64,000 nt of DNA from UBA1227 sp045642705 (GCA_045642705.1 JAZUJK010000004.1:106926-170925); one strand, 5' to 3'; counted from the first letter of the stretch, positions 1 through 9,568 are shown. The notes: generated by a model not told the origin, from the sequence alone. Program-made: numbers and translations.

Positions 1-1530
1 GATGAGAAATCAAGAGAGAAATTGCTTCGCGAATGTATCCGTCTCCAGAAAATGGGAGCGGGTTCACCAGCAGAAGGTACAGTAATTAGAAATTATCTCG
101 ACAATGTTCTCGCACTTCCTTGGGACAAAGAGACTGTTGATAAGCTTGATCTCGATGCCGCAAGACGTGTTCTCGATAATGACCACTATGGACTCAGTGA
201 AGTAAAGGACAGAATTATTGAAGTCCTTGCTGTAAGAAAACTGAATCCTGATGTTAAGGGACAGATTATCTGCCTCGCAGGACCTCCGGGTGTCGGCAAA
301 ACATCTATTGCAGAGAGCCTTGCTCGTGCAATGGGAAGAAGTTTTGCCCGTGTATCACTCGGCGGCGTGCATGACGAGGCAGAGATACGCGGCCATCGCC
401 GCACATATATCGGCAGTATGCCAGGTCGCGTTATGGCCGCTGTTTCAGATGCTGGAACATGCAATCCACTTATCCTCTTTGACGAGATAGATAAGATGGC
501 AGCAGACATGCGCGGTGACCCTGCATCTGCAATGCTCGAAGTACTTGACGCAGAGCAGAATAAGGCTTTCGTTGACCACTATCTCGAGATACCATTTGAC
601 CTGTCCAAGACAATATTTATCACGACAGCAAATGATAAGAACAATATCCCTGCTCCACTTCTTGACCGAATGGAAGTAATTGATTTATATAGCTATACTG
701 CTGATGAGAAGTTCCATATAGCCAAGGAACATCTTATTCCAAAATCAATTGCTCGCCATGGCCTGAGCAAGAGCAATATCCGTTTTACTGATGGCAGTAT
801 CAATTACATCATCTCAGGATATACAAGGGAGGCTGGTGTTAGAACACTCGAGCGCAAGATTGATAAAATCTCGAGAGTTACAGCATTTAATGTTGTGAAA
901 GCACCAGACTATAAAATCACTGTTAAACAAAAGGATGTTGAAGACATTCTCGGTCCAGTGAAATATAAAGACAGCAAGAAACACAAGAACTCAGTTGGAG
1001 TTGTTAATGGTCTCGCATGGACAGAAGTCGGTGGAGAGATGCTCCAAGTTGAGACAGTTGTAATGCCAGGTAAGGGAACAATTGAACTCACTGGTTCACT
1101 CGGCGATGTTATGAAAGAGTCTGCAAAAGCAGCTGTTTCATATATCAGAGCGAATGCAGACAGATATGGAATTGAACCTGACTTCTATGAGAAGAAGGAT
1201 ATTCATATCCATGTACCAGAGGGAGCTGTTCCGAAGGATGGACCATCTGCTGGTGTTACTATGGCAACATCACTTCTCTCTGCACTTACAGGCAGAAAGG
1301 TAAATGGAAATGTTGCAATGACGGGTGAGATTTCATTGACAGGCAAGGTAATGCCTATCGGTGGACTCCGAGAGAAGACAATGGCTGCATATAAGTCTGG
1401 AATGAATACAGTTCTTATTCCTCATGATAATGAGCCAGATCTCCGTGACTGTGCGAGCGTTGTTCGCGAGCATGTTAAATTCATCCCAGTAAGTAAACTT
1501 GATGAAGTGTTTAAAGAAGCACTAATTTGA
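1..1530 (+). CDS. lon: ATP-dependent protease La (Lon), 5' truncated by window edge
   Basis: This is the C-terminal two thirds of Lon, the cytosolic ATP-dependent serine protease that degrades misfolded and regulatory proteins. The reading frame is open to base 1, so the N-terminal substrate-binding part lies outside the window. Visible are the AAA+ Walker A (GPPGVGKTS) and Walker B (LFDEIDK) motifs. The protease domain has the catalytic Ser in PKDGPSAG and the catalytic Lys in the TGKVMPIGGLREK stretch. Together these make it a typical LonA. The TTG at base 22 is internal and not a start. engB follows after 12 bp, a common lon-engB pairing. Identity is certain from the motifs; only the true start is unseen. 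Confidence 0.97.
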   Translation, partial: DEKSREKLLRECIRLQKMGAGSPAEGTVIRNYLDNVLALPWDKETVDKLDLDAARRVLDNDHYGLSEVKDRIIEVLAVRKLNPDVKGQIICLAGPPGVGKTSIAESLARAMGRSFARVSLGGVHDEAEIRGHRRTYIGSMPGRVMAAVSDAGTCNPLILFDEIDKMAADMRGDPASAMLEVLDAEQNKAFVDHYLEIPFDLSKTIFITTANDKNNIPAPLLDRMEVIDLYSYTADEKFHIAKEHLIPKSIARHGLSKSNIRFTDGSINYIISGYTREAGVRTLERKIDKISRVTAFNVVKAPDYKITVKQKDVEDILGPVKYKDSKKHKNSVGVVNGLAWTEVGGEMLQVETVVMPGKGTIELTGSLGDVMKESAKAAVSYIRANADRYGIEPDFYEKKDIHIHVPEGAVPKDGPSAGVTMATSLLSALTGRKVNGNVAMTGEISLTGKVMPIGGLREKTMAAYKSGMNTVLIPHDNEPDLRDCASVVREHVKFIPVSKLDEVFKEALI

Positions 1531-1542
1531 CGAGGTAAACGT

Positions 1543-2136
1543 ATGAATCTCAACAAGGTTGATTATGAATTATCTGCTGGCACATATAAGCAGTTGCCAG
1601 CATCCACAATGCCTGAGCTTGTTTTCTCGGGCAGGTCAAATGTTGGCAAATCGTCTCTTATAAACAAGGTCCTAAACAGAAAGAATCTTGCAAGAGTAAG
1701 TTCTCAGCCAGGTAAGACTATCACAATCAACTTTTATAAGGCAGACGATGCCCGCCTCGTTGACCTGCCAGGCTATGGTTATGCGAAACATTCATTTGAC
1801 GAACGCAATCGCTGGGGCCAAATGATTGAGGAGTATTTCCAGTCCGACAGAGATATAAGACTCGTCCTCCAGCTTGTCGACATGCGACACAAGCCAACTG
1901 AGGATGATTTGCAGATGCTTGACTTCTTATCAGCAACAGAGATGCCATTCATCGTTGTGCTGACAAAGTGCGATAAGTTAAACAAAACAGAATTTCAGCA
2001 ATGTCTCGATATGCATCGAGAGATATGTTCAGAATTTCAACCACTTGATATCATTCCATTCTCTGCAACTAAAGGTGACGGAGTGGATGCAGTAAGAGCT
2101 TGGCTCATGAAGGGAGTAAAAGATGAGAATAAGTAA
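1543..2136 (+). CDS. engB: ribosome biogenesis GTPase EngB/YsxC
   Basis: This is a 197-residue TrmE-Era-EngA-EngB-Septin-type GTPase, the usual size for EngB, which acts in assembly of the large ribosomal subunit. The G1 motif GRSNVGKSS, G3 DLPGYGYA, G4 TKCDK and G5 SAT are all present in order. The ATG follows a GAGGT ribosome site just after the lon stop codon. The 3' end overlaps hisZ by 14 bp, so the histidine operon appears translationally coupled to this housekeeping gene. Confidence 0.96.
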   Translation: MNLNKVDYELSAGTYKQLPASTMPELVFSGRSNVGKSSLINKVLNRKNLARVSSQPGKTITINFYKADDARLVDLPGYGYAKHSFDERNRWGQMIEEYFQSDRDIRLVLQLVDMRHKPTEDDLQMLDFLSATEMPFIVVLTKCDKLNKTEFQQCLDMHREICSEFQPLDIIPFSATKGDGVDAVRAWLMKGVKDENK

Positions 2137-3202
2137 TTTGGATAAAATAATTGCCAATTTATCTGACCTCTATTATGAAAACGGTTACAACCGATATAAC
2201 ATGAGTAAGTTCGAGGAGTACGAGCTCTATGCAAGAAACAAGGACTTCTTGATTTCAGAGAATGTACTTACATTTACTGATGTGTCAGGTAAACTTATGG
2301 CACTCAAGCCAGACGTAACATTATCAATAATAAAAAATGCCAGCGGTATCGCTGACATTTCAAAAGTGTATTATGACGAGAGTGTATATCGTGTTGCCAA
2401 GGGTAGCAATTCATTCCGTGAGATTCGTCAACTTGGTCTCGAATGCTTCGGCAATGTTGATGACTATATGATTGCAGAAGTTATTAAGCTTGCAACATTG
2501 AGCCTTGAGAAGATATCAAATGATTGTTATCTCTCAGTATCCAATATGGATATCTTAACAGGAATACTTGACGCTGATGGAGTTTCATCAGCAGGAATTC
2601 GTGAAATTCTCGCTGCTATCGGCAACAAGAGCATGCATGAGATGGAACTTCTCTGCCAAAAGAATAATGTCTCAGAATCCAGCATAGAGTTACTCAGAAA
2701 ACTTGTTGGTACTTATGGCAAGGCTGCAAATGTATTGGCTGAACTTGAGACTATACTCGGCCAAAATGAGGCTTTCATTAAGCTTCGCAATGTTGTATCA
2801 GCAATTGGTTCAGAGAAGATAAATATCGATTTCTCTGTTGTATCTGATATCAGTTATTACAATGGAATAGTATTTAAGGGCTATGTGATGGGCGTTCCTG
2901 AGTCTGTTATAACAGGTGGTCAGTATGACAAACTGATGAAGAGACTCCATAGAACAGACCGTGCTCTTGGATTTGCTCTCTATGTTGATGCACTTGAATT
3001 CTTGTCTGATGACAATTCTGGCTTGGATGCAGATGTTGTCATTAAATATGATGATAATGCTCCGATTGGGCTTGTAATTAAAACAGCTGATGAAGCTAAA
3101 GCGTCAGCGAACAGGGTTAGTGTATTGAAGGAAATCCCAGAGGGATTTAAATATACAAAACTTATTGAAATCAAGGGTGAGAAGGTGACAACTGATGCTT
3201 AA
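2123..3202 (+). CDS. hisZ: ATP phosphoribosyltransferase regulatory subunit HisZ
   Basis: This 359-residue histidyl-tRNA-synthetase-like protein lacks tRNA-ligase function and serves as the regulatory subunit that activates short-form HisG and carries histidine feedback. The class II synthetase-like core is visible: the motif 2-like FREIRQLGLECFG and the histidine-pocket-like ISYYNGIVFKGY. It starts inside engB with AAGGGAG upstream and overlaps hisG by 8 bp. Its place beside a 210-residue HisG is the classic hetero-octamer arrangement, which separates it from a true HisS. Confidence 0.93.
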   Translation: MRISNLDKIIANLSDLYYENGYNRYNMSKFEEYELYARNKDFLISENVLTFTDVSGKLMALKPDVTLSIIKNASGIADISKVYYDESVYRVAKGSNSFREIRQLGLECFGNVDDYMIAEVIKLATLSLEKISNDCYLSVSNMDILTGILDADGVSSAGIREILAAIGNKSMHEMELLCQKNNVSESSIELLRKLVGTYGKAANVLAELETILGQNEAFIKLRNVVSAIGSEKINIDFSVVSDISYYNGIVFKGYVMGVPESVITGGQYDKLMKRLHRTDRALGFALYVDALEFLSDDNSGLDADVVIKYDDNAPIGLVIKTADEAKASANRVSVLKEIPEGFKYTKLIEIKGEKVTTDA

Positions 3203-3827
3203 TATCGCACTTCCAAAAGGTAGACTTGGCGAATGCGTATATGAGATGCTTGAAAAATCAGGCTTTGGTTGTCCTGCACTTCTAGAACCAGGCAGAAAGC
3301 TTACCTTTGAAGATGAAGAAAATGATGTTAGATATTTCTGGGTTAAGCCATCAGATGTATCTATTTATGTAGAGCGTGGCGCTGCCGACATCGGCGTTGT
3401 AGGCAAGGATATCTTGCTTGAATATGCGCCGGATGTCTATGAGCTACTCGACCTCGGCATTGGAAAATGTCGTATGACAGTTTCCGCTCCAGTCGAGTGG
3501 GTAGATGATGGGCAGCGCACCATTCGTGTAGCTACAAAATTTTCCAATATCGCCCGTGACTTTTATGCATCTAAGGGTCGCGATATTGATATTATCGGCC
3601 TACACGGATCAATTGAGATTGCACCAGTTATCGGTCTATCAGATGTAATTGTAGATATAGTAGAAACAGGTGCGACCTTGCGTGAGAACAATCTCGAAAT
3701 CAAGGAGGAGATTGTTCCAATCTCAGCAAGACTTATTGCGAATAAGGCAACTTTTGGTTTCAAGACAGAACAGATTGAGCGTCTAGTTGATGGAATCAAG
3801 AAACAGTTGGAGGAACAGAATGATTAA
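3195..3827 (+). CDS. hisG: ATP phosphoribosyltransferase, short form
   Basis: This enzyme catalyses the first step of histidine synthesis, condensing ATP with PRPP. At 210 residues it is the short form lacking the C-terminal ACT-like regulatory domain, so it depends on HisZ encoded immediately upstream. The N-terminal LNIALPKGRL and the PRPP-binding segment DVIVDIVETGATLREN are diagnostic. It overlaps hisZ at the 5' end and hisD at the 3' end by 8 bp each, consistent with coupled translation. Confidence 0.96.
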   Translation: MLNIALPKGRLGECVYEMLEKSGFGCPALLEPGRKLTFEDEENDVRYFWVKPSDVSIYVERGAADIGVVGKDILLEYAPDVYELLDLGIGKCRMTVSAPVEWVDDGQRTIRVATKFSNIARDFYASKGRDIDIIGLHGSIEIAPVIGLSDVIVDIVETGATLRENNLEIKEEIVPISARLIANKATFGFKTEQIERLVDGIKKQLEEQND

Positions 3828-5094
3828 GATAATGAAATATGGCGAGGAAGCCAACAGCGAAATATTCGCACGTGTCACTCCTACTGTAGATGTTGCAGCA
3901 ATAGTTTCCGACATCATAAAAGATGTCAGAGAAAATGGTGACAAGGCTGTTCTCGGATATTGTGAAAAATTTGATGGGGCACATCTTGGTAGTCTCCTTG
4001 TAAGTGAAGAGGAGATAAAAGAGGCCGTAAATTCAGTTGAGCCAGAGTTTATTGAAATCTTAAATGAGGCTGCATCCAATATCCGCGAGTTCCACAAGGC
4101 ACAGGTTCGTGAGTCTTTTCAAATTGAGCGTGACAATGGCGTAATTGTTGGCCAAAAGTTTATGCCAGTTGATAGAGCGGGCCTCTATGTACCAGGTGGC
4201 ACAGCTGCTTATCCATCAACAGTTTTGATGGATTCTATACCTGCCAAGATTGCCGGTGTAAAGGAAGTCGTTATGGTGACTCCTCCATCATCGGATGGCA
4301 AGATTAATCCCGCGATTCTCGCCGCAGCATATGTTGCTGGCATTGATAAGATATTTAAGTGCGGTGGCGCTCAGGCAATTGCAGCCCTCGCTTTCGGTAC
4401 AGAATCTATTCCAGCAGTAGACAAGATTGTAGGTCCTGGAAATGCCTTTGTTGCTGAGGCTAAGAAGCAGGTATTTGGACGCGTATCGATTGATATGATT
4501 GCAGGTCCATCAGAAATCTTAGTTGTAGCAGATGGCAAATCAGATCCTCGCTATGTAGCTGCTGACTTGCTCTCACAAGCAGAGCATGACAAGCTTGCAT
4601 CCGCAGTGCTTGTCACTGACAGCGCCGAGCTCGCAGAGCGCGTATCAGCAGAATTGGAATTGCAGATTCCAGAACTTATTCGCGCCGACATCGCTCGCGC
4701 ATCCATTGATAACAATGGCAAGATTATCGTTGCAGATACACTCGATACTGTAATTGATATTGCAAATGAGATTGCTCCAGAGCATATGGAACTGTGTGTT
4801 GATAATCCATTTGATTATCTCGATAAAATTCATCATGCAGGTTCAATATTCCTCGGACGTAATTGCCCAGAGGCAATAGGCGACTATTTTGCTGGCCCTA
4901 ACCACACACTTCCAACAAGTGGCACAGCAAAATTCTCTAGTGCTCTCTCTGTTGATGACTTTATCAAGAAGAGCCAATTTATTTATTACTCTTATGAAGC
5001 TCTGGAAAAAGATGCTAAGAAAGTAGCATATTTTGCAGAGAAGGAAGGCCTAACAGGCCATGCTAAGAGCGCAGTAATTAGAACAGAAAAGTAA
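3820..5094 (+). CDS. hisD: histidinol dehydrogenase
   Basis: This 424-residue NAD-dependent enzyme carries out the last two oxidations, from histidinol to histidine. The ATG at 3820 is chosen because GGAGG sits 6 bp upstream and the protein then begins MIKIMKYGEE; a longer in-frame opening from 3787 would run deep into hisG. Diagnostic segments are VPGGTAAYPSTVLM, the GPGNAFVAEAKKQVFG loop, the zinc/active-site QAEHD, and AGPNHTLPTSGTA near the C terminus. It is followed by hisC after 13 bp. Confidence 0.96.
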   Translation: MIKIMKYGEEANSEIFARVTPTVDVAAIVSDIIKDVRENGDKAVLGYCEKFDGAHLGSLLVSEEEIKEAVNSVEPEFIEILNEAASNIREFHKAQVRESFQIERDNGVIVGQKFMPVDRAGLYVPGGTAAYPSTVLMDSIPAKIAGVKEVVMVTPPSSDGKINPAILAAAYVAGIDKIFKCGGAQAIAALAFGTESIPAVDKIVGPGNAFVAEAKKQVFGRVSIDMIAGPSEILVVADGKSDPRYVAADLLSQAEHDKLASAVLVTDSAELAERVSAELELQIPELIRADIARASIDNNGKIIVADTLDTVIDIANEIAPEHMELCVDNPFDYLDKIHHAGSIFLGRNCPEAIGDYFAGPNHTLPTSGTAKFSSALSVDDFIKKSQFIYYSYEALEKDAKKVAYFAEKEGLTGHAKSAVIRTEK

Positions 5095-5107
5095 AAGGAA
5101 AATCGAT

Positions 5108-6172
5108 ATGAGTGATTTCTTTAGTAGCAAATACGATAAGCTGATACCATATACACCAGGTGAGCAGCCACGTGATATGAAGTATAATAAACTCAATACA
5201 AATGAGTCTCCATTCCCACCATCTAAGAAGGCGCAGGAATATGTAAGTGAGGCTATAAAGTCACTTCAGCTCTACTCTGATCCAGAGTGCACTGGTCTCG
5301 TTGAGGCACTTGCAAAATATTATGGTGTAGAGCGCGAAAATGTAATATGCGTAAATGGTTCAGACGAGGTTCTGAACTTTGCATTTATGGCATTTTGCGA
5401 TGAGAATACACCTGCTGTTTTCCCTGATATCACTTATGGTTTCTATCCTGTATTTGCTGCTCTTAATAATATTTCATATAGAGAAATCCCACTCCGCGAT
5501 GATTTTTCTATTGATATAAATGATTATATGAATGTTGGTGCAACAATCTTTATTGCCAATCCAAATGCACCAACTGGTATTGCTCTTTCCCTATCTGATA
5601 TAGAGGAGATTGTAAAGAACAATCCAAACAATGTAGTGGTTGTAGATGAGGCATATGTAGACTATGGTACTGAGTCAGCCGTATCACTTATAAATAAGTA
5701 CAACAATTTGCTCGTTACTCAGACATTCTCCAAGTCACGCTCACTTGCTGGTGGACGTCTCGGCTATGGAATTGCATGTGCGGATCTTATTCGTGACCTC
5801 AATACAATTAGATATTCAACTAACCCATATAACATCAATAAGATGACTATGGCTGCTGGTATTGGCGCTATTGAGGACGATGATTATTTCAAAAATAATT
5901 GCAAGACAATTATGGATAATAGAGCTTATACAGTTGCGAGACTTGAGGGTCTCGGTTTCCATGTCCTACCATCAAAATCGAATTTCGTCTTTGCGAAATC
6001 CGATATCTATCCTGGCAAGGAACTGTACCTCGACCTCAAGGCAAATGGAATTTTGATTCGTCACTTTGACAAGCCAAGGCTTGATGATTATAACCGAATC
6101 ACAATTGGCAGCCGTGAGCAGATGGATGCTCTTATTTCAATGATTGAAAAACTAATGGAGGAGAAAAAGTAA
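5108..6172 (+). CDS. hisC: histidinol-phosphate aminotransferase
   Basis: This is a 354-residue class I/II PLP aminotransferase converting imidazole acetol phosphate to histidinol phosphate with glutamate. The conserved LNTNESPFPPS near the N terminus, NPNAPTG, the cofactor Asp in VVVDEAYVDY and the PLP-lysine motif TFSKSRSLAGGRLGYG are visible. Its stop codon shares a base with the hisB start (TAATG). Operon position removes the usual ambiguity with other class I aminotransferases. Confidence 0.95.
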   Translation: MSDFFSSKYDKLIPYTPGEQPRDMKYNKLNTNESPFPPSKKAQEYVSEAIKSLQLYSDPECTGLVEALAKYYGVERENVICVNGSDEVLNFAFMAFCDENTPAVFPDITYGFYPVFAALNNISYREIPLRDDFSIDINDYMNVGATIFIANPNAPTGIALSLSDIEEIVKNNPNNVVVVDEAYVDYGTESAVSLINKYNNLLVTQTFSKSRSLAGGRLGYGIACADLIRDLNTIRYSTNPYNINKMTMAAGIGAIEDDDYFKNNCKTIMDNRAYTVARLEGLGFHVLPSKSNFVFAKSDIYPGKELYLDLKANGILIRHFDKPRLDDYNRITIGSREQMDALISMIEKLMEEKK

Positions 6173-6762
6173 TGGATAGAGTTGCAACAGTAAACAGAAA
6201 AACTGCTGAAACAGATATTAGCTTGACTCTAAATCTCGATGGCACTGGCATTGCAAATATTGACAGTGGCTGTGGATTTCTTGACCATATGCTAATTCTC
6301 TTCACAAGACACGGCAAATTTGATCTTGATCTCAAGTGTGATGGTGATGTAGAAGTTGATTATCACCATACAGTTGAGGATATCGGTATCTGCCTCGGCA
6401 AAGCATTTAGTGAGGCTCTTGGTGACAAGCGTGGCATCACACGTTATGGCACAACAATGCTTCCTATGGACGAGGCACTGATTCTTACATCACTTGATTT
6501 TTCAGGCAGAGGATTCCTCCGCTATGACCTAAATATTAAGCAGAAGTCAGTTGGTACTTTTGACACAGAACTCGTTGAGGAATTCTGGTGGGCATTTGTC
6601 CGCAATGCTGATTGCACACTTCATATAAAGCAGATGGAAGGCAAGAATACGCACCACATAATTGAGGGCGCATTCAAGTCTGCAGGGCATACCTTCCACA
6701 AAGCAGTGGCAATAGATGAGAAGTATAAGGATGTTATTCCTTCTACGAAAGGAGTACTTTAA
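6172..6762 (+). CDS. hisB: imidazoleglycerol-phosphate dehydratase
   Basis: This 196-residue Mn-dependent dehydratase performs the sixth step of histidine synthesis. The metal-binding repeats are visible: GCGFLDHML with DYHHTVEDIGI, and later HIKQMEGKNTHHIIE. It is the monofunctional form with only the dehydratase domain and no histidinol-phosphatase domain. No other histidinol phosphatase gene is present in this operon, so that step must be encoded elsewhere. It overlaps hisC and hisH by single bases. Confidence 0.96.
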   Translation: MDRVATVNRKTAETDISLTLNLDGTGIANIDSGCGFLDHMLILFTRHGKFDLDLKCDGDVEVDYHHTVEDIGICLGKAFSEALGDKRGITRYGTTMLPMDEALILTSLDFSGRGFLRYDLNIKQKSVGTFDTELVEEFWWAFVRNADCTLHIKQMEGKNTHHIIEGAFKSAGHTFHKAVAIDEKYKDVIPSTKGVL

Positions 6763-7376
6763 TGATTGCCATAGTTGATTACGGCGTGGGCAATCTTTTC
6801 TCTCTTTCTTGCTCACTAAATGCAATTGGTGCAGATACTAAAATTACCAGTGACGCGGATGAAATTCGTGCCGCTGATAAAATCATATTGCCTGGTGTAG
6901 GCGCTTTTGAGGATGCGGCAAATAAGTTGCGTCAGTCCGGCCTCGATAAAGTTGTTATCGAGGAGGCAAAAGGTGGCAAGCCTCTCCTTGGCATCTGCCT
7001 CGGTATGCAGATGCTCTTTACAGAGAGCCATGAATATGGAACACACAAGGGCCTCGGTCTTATTGAGGGTACAATAGAGCCTCTTGCAGGTTATGTTCCA
7101 GCAGAGCTTAAAATACCTGAAATGGGTTGGAACGCTCTTGACTTTAAATGTGATAGCCCACTGTTCAAATATATAAACAATGGTGACTATGTATATTTTG
7201 TTCATTCATATTATGCAAAAGCAGAGGAATCTGTTATTGCAACAACAGAATATGGTGTACCTGTAACCGCAGCTGTTGCAAAAGGTAATATCTACGGTTG
7301 TCAATTCCATCCAGAGAAGAGCGGTACAGTAGGCCTCAATATATTGAAGGCATTTTGCGAGGAGGGTCTGATATGA
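6762..7376 (+). CDS. hisH: imidazole glycerol phosphate synthase, glutaminase subunit
   Basis: This 204-residue class I glutamine amidotransferase supplies ammonia to HisF. The nucleophile Cys lies in LLGICLGMQMLF and the catalytic His and Glu in CQFHPEKSG. The N-terminal IVDYGVGNLFSL is typical of HisH. The stop overlaps the hisA start as ATGA. The partner HisF is encoded one gene downstream. Confidence 0.96.
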   Translation: MIAIVDYGVGNLFSLSCSLNAIGADTKITSDADEIRAADKIILPGVGAFEDAANKLRQSGLDKVVIEEAKGGKPLLGICLGMQMLFTESHEYGTHKGLGLIEGTIEPLAGYVPAELKIPEMGWNALDFKCDSPLFKYINNGDYVYFVHSYYAKAEESVIATTEYGVPVTAAVAKGNIYGCQFHPEKSGTVGLNILKAFCEEGLI

Positions 7377-8086
7377 AGATTTTCCCAGCAATAGACCTCT
7401 ATGATGGCAAGGCTGTAAGACTGCTGAGAGGCGACTATAATCAAATGACAGTTTATAGTGACAAGCCATGGGAGTTCGCAGCGGACTTTGAAAAGGAAGG
7501 TGCAACATGCCTCCACCTTGTAGATCTCGAGGGTGCGAAAACAGGCGAGACACCTAATATTGAAATAGTTAGAAGAATAGTTCAAGAGACTGGCCTCTTT
7601 ACCGAAATCGGTGGAGGAATCAGATCTATGGAGACTATTGAAAAGTATATAGAGGCTGGTGTGGATAGAGTAATACTCGGTACAGCAGCTGTGACAGATG
7701 AGCAGTTCCTACTTGATGCATATAAGAAATATGGTGACAAGATTGCAGTTGGCGTAGATATCAAAGATGGCTATGTTGCAATCAAGGGATGGCTTGAAAC
7801 ATCAGAATATGATGTCTATACATTCTGTCAAAAGATGCAGGATATAGGAATCAAGACAATCATCTGTACTGATATATCCAAGGATGGTGCAATGGCGGGC
7901 ACTAATCTTGCTCTATATCAAGAACTCTCAGAAAAATACAGTCTTGATATCACAGCATCAGGTGGAGTATCCACTCTCGATGATGTCAAAAACCTACGTA
8001 ACATGGGCATGTATGCCGCTATTATTGGCAAGGCATACTATACAGGTGCTATTAAAATTTCGGACGCAATAGAGGTGGCAAGATGA
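7373..8086 (+). CDS. hisA: ProFAR isomerase HisA
   Basis: This is a 237-residue (beta/alpha)8-barrel isomerase converting ProFAR to PRFAR. The start at 7373 (MKIFPAIDLYDGK) is supported by GGAGG within the hisH 3' end and by the family N terminus; the reading frame opens further upstream, but those residues would lie inside hisH and are not conserved. Phosphate-binding glycine motifs GGGIRS and ASGGVST are visible, with the catalytic Asp in the first strand and a second in CTDISKDG. It overlaps hisF by 4 bp. Confidence 0.95.
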   Translation: MKIFPAIDLYDGKAVRLLRGDYNQMTVYSDKPWEFAADFEKEGATCLHLVDLEGAKTGETPNIEIVRRIVQETGLFTEIGGGIRSMETIEKYIEAGVDRVILGTAAVTDEQFLLDAYKKYGDKIAVGVDIKDGYVAIKGWLETSEYDVYTFCQKMQDIGIKTIICTDISKDGAMAGTNLALYQELSEKYSLDITASGGVSTLDDVKNLRNMGMYAAIIGKAYYTGAIKISDAIEVAR

Positions 8087-8841
8087 TAGCAAAAAGAATA
8101 ATTCCTTGCCTCGACGTGCGAAATGGCACCGTTGTAAAGGGAACTAACTTTACAGGGCTTAATGAAATCGCATCCCCAGTTGAACTTGCCAAGTTTTATA
8201 GTGACTGTGGAGCAGATGAGCTCGTATTTTATGACATAACTGCAAGCGCAGAAGGAAGAAAGCTTTTTACTGATATTTTGGTTGAAGCAGCATCCAATGT
8301 TTTCATTCCTCTGACCGTCGGTGGCGGTATTAATACTGTGGAGGATTTCGACAGAGTGCTCAAATGTGGCGCAGATAAAGTATCAGTTAATTCTGGTGCG
8401 ATTAGAAATCCGGAACTGATTACAGAGGCGGCTCGCCTGTATGGCGATCAATGCGTTGTAATATCTGCAGATGTAAAACGTGTCGACGGCGTTTTCAGAG
8501 TGTTCGCCAAGGGCGGACGTGAAAACACCGGAATGGAAGCCATTTCTTGGATTAAGTCTTGCGTTGATCGCGGCGCAGGCGAGGTGGTTCTAAATTCCAT
8601 CGACACCGACGGCGTAAAGCAGGGCTTTGATCTCGAGATGCTCGATGCAGTATGCAATGCGGTACATGTACCGGTAATTGCATCAGGTGGCGCAGGCAAG
8701 ATAGAGGACTTTGTCACACTATTCCATGAACTTCCACTTGTTGATGCGGGACTTGCAGCATCGATTTTCCACTATGGTGAAGTTTCGATTAAAGATTTAA
8801 AAGACAGACTCGCAGCTGAGAATATTCCAGTTCGCAGATAG
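8083..8841 (+). CDS. hisF: imidazole glycerol phosphate synthase, cyclase subunit
   Basis: This is a 252-residue (beta/alpha)8 barrel that uses ammonia from HisH to form imidazole glycerol phosphate and AICAR. The N-terminal KRIIPCLDVRNG, the phosphate-binding TVGGGI, the catalytic Asp in NSIDTDGVKQGFD and the second phosphate site ASGGAGK identify it. Length matches the family. It shares an ATGA overlap with hisA, and hisIE follows after 9 bp. Confidence 0.96.
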   Translation: MIAKRIIPCLDVRNGTVVKGTNFTGLNEIASPVELAKFYSDCGADELVFYDITASAEGRKLFTDILVEAASNVFIPLTVGGGINTVEDFDRVLKCGADKVSVNSGAIRNPELITEAARLYGDQCVVISADVKRVDGVFRVFAKGGRENTGMEAISWIKSCVDRGAGEVVLNSIDTDGVKQGFDLEMLDAVCNAVHVPVIASGGAGKIEDFVTLFHELPLVDAGLAASIFHYGEVSIKDLKDRLAAENIPVRR

Positions 8842-8850
8842 GAGAAGAGT

Positions 8851-9498
8851 ATGCTAAACATAGATGAATTAAAATTTGATGAAAAAGGTCTTATTCCTGC
8901 AATTGTTGTTGATGCAAGCACAAAGCAGGTATTGACCCTTGCATATATGAACAAGGAGAGCCTAAAAATCTCTATGGAGAAAAATCTTACTTGTTTCTAT
9001 AGTCGTTCAAGACAGGAACTCTGGCTCAAGGGTGAGACAAGCGGAAACTATCAGCATATCGTTTCTATCACTGCTGACTGTGATAATGATGCTCTCGTTG
9101 TTGAGGTAAACCCAGATGGACCAGCTTGTCATACTGGCTCAACATCTTGCTTCACAAAAGAGGTTTATAACAATCCTGAGGAGTCTGGCTTCTCACTTGA
9201 TGCTCTCATCAAGTTGATTGAAGGCCGCAAGACTGAAAAGGTTGAAGGTTCATATACAACTTATCTCTTTGAGAAAGGAATCGATAAAATTCTCAAGAAG
9301 GTTGGCGAAGAATCAACTGAAGTAATCGTTGCTGCCAAGGGCAATGATAAGAAAGAGACTATATATGAAATCTCCGATCTCGTATATCATGTAATGGTTC
9401 TTATGATAGAGATGGGCATATCTTTAAAGGATGTTTATGACGAGCTCCGTAGCCGTCATGTTATCGACCATAAGGTTAAACAAGAAAAGATGGTTTGA
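8851..9498 (+). CDS. hisI: bifunctional phosphoribosyl-AMP cyclohydrolase/phosphoribosyl-ATP pyrophosphatase
   Basis: This 215-residue fusion carries out steps two and three of histidine synthesis. Residues about 1-110 are the HisI cyclohydrolase, with SRSRQELWLKGETSGN and the metal-site segment ITADCDNDA; the Cys of PACHTGSTSCF lies near residue 90. Residues about 120-215 are the HisE pyrophosphatase, with KKVGEESTEVIVAAK. It is the last biosynthetic gene of the operon; a 70-bp gap with a promoter-like sequence precedes the next gene. Confidence 0.95.
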   Translation: MLNIDELKFDEKGLIPAIVVDASTKQVLTLAYMNKESLKISMEKNLTCFYSRSRQELWLKGETSGNYQHIVSITADCDNDALVVEVNPDGPACHTGSTSCFTKEVYNNPEESGFSLDALIKLIEGRKTEKVEGSYTTYLFEKGIDKILKKVGEESTEVIVAAKGNDKKETIYEISDLVYHVMVLMIEMGISLKDVYDELRSRHVIDHKVKQEKMV

Positions 9499-9515
9499 TT
9501 TGTGTACTTTAACGC

Positions 9516-9544
9516 TTTACAACGTGAAACACAAGTGATAAAAT
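9516..9544 (+). promoter_or_regulatory. candidate sigma-A promoter before the TrpR-family gene
   Basis: TTTACA at 9516 and TAAAAT at 9539 are separated by exactly 17 bp in the gap after hisIE. This would let the regulator and hslO be transcribed apart from the his operon. AGGAGGAG precedes the ATG at 9569. The call rests on box match and spacing only. Confidence 0.5.
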
Positions 9545-9568
9545 TATCTCACTTTAGGAGGAGATGCT

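Noticed and set aside
6816..7205. 129-codon minus-strand open frame inside hisH
   Set aside because: hisH has all catalytic motifs on the + strand, and the antisense frame has no ribosome site or recognisable motif; it is a shadow of codon bias.
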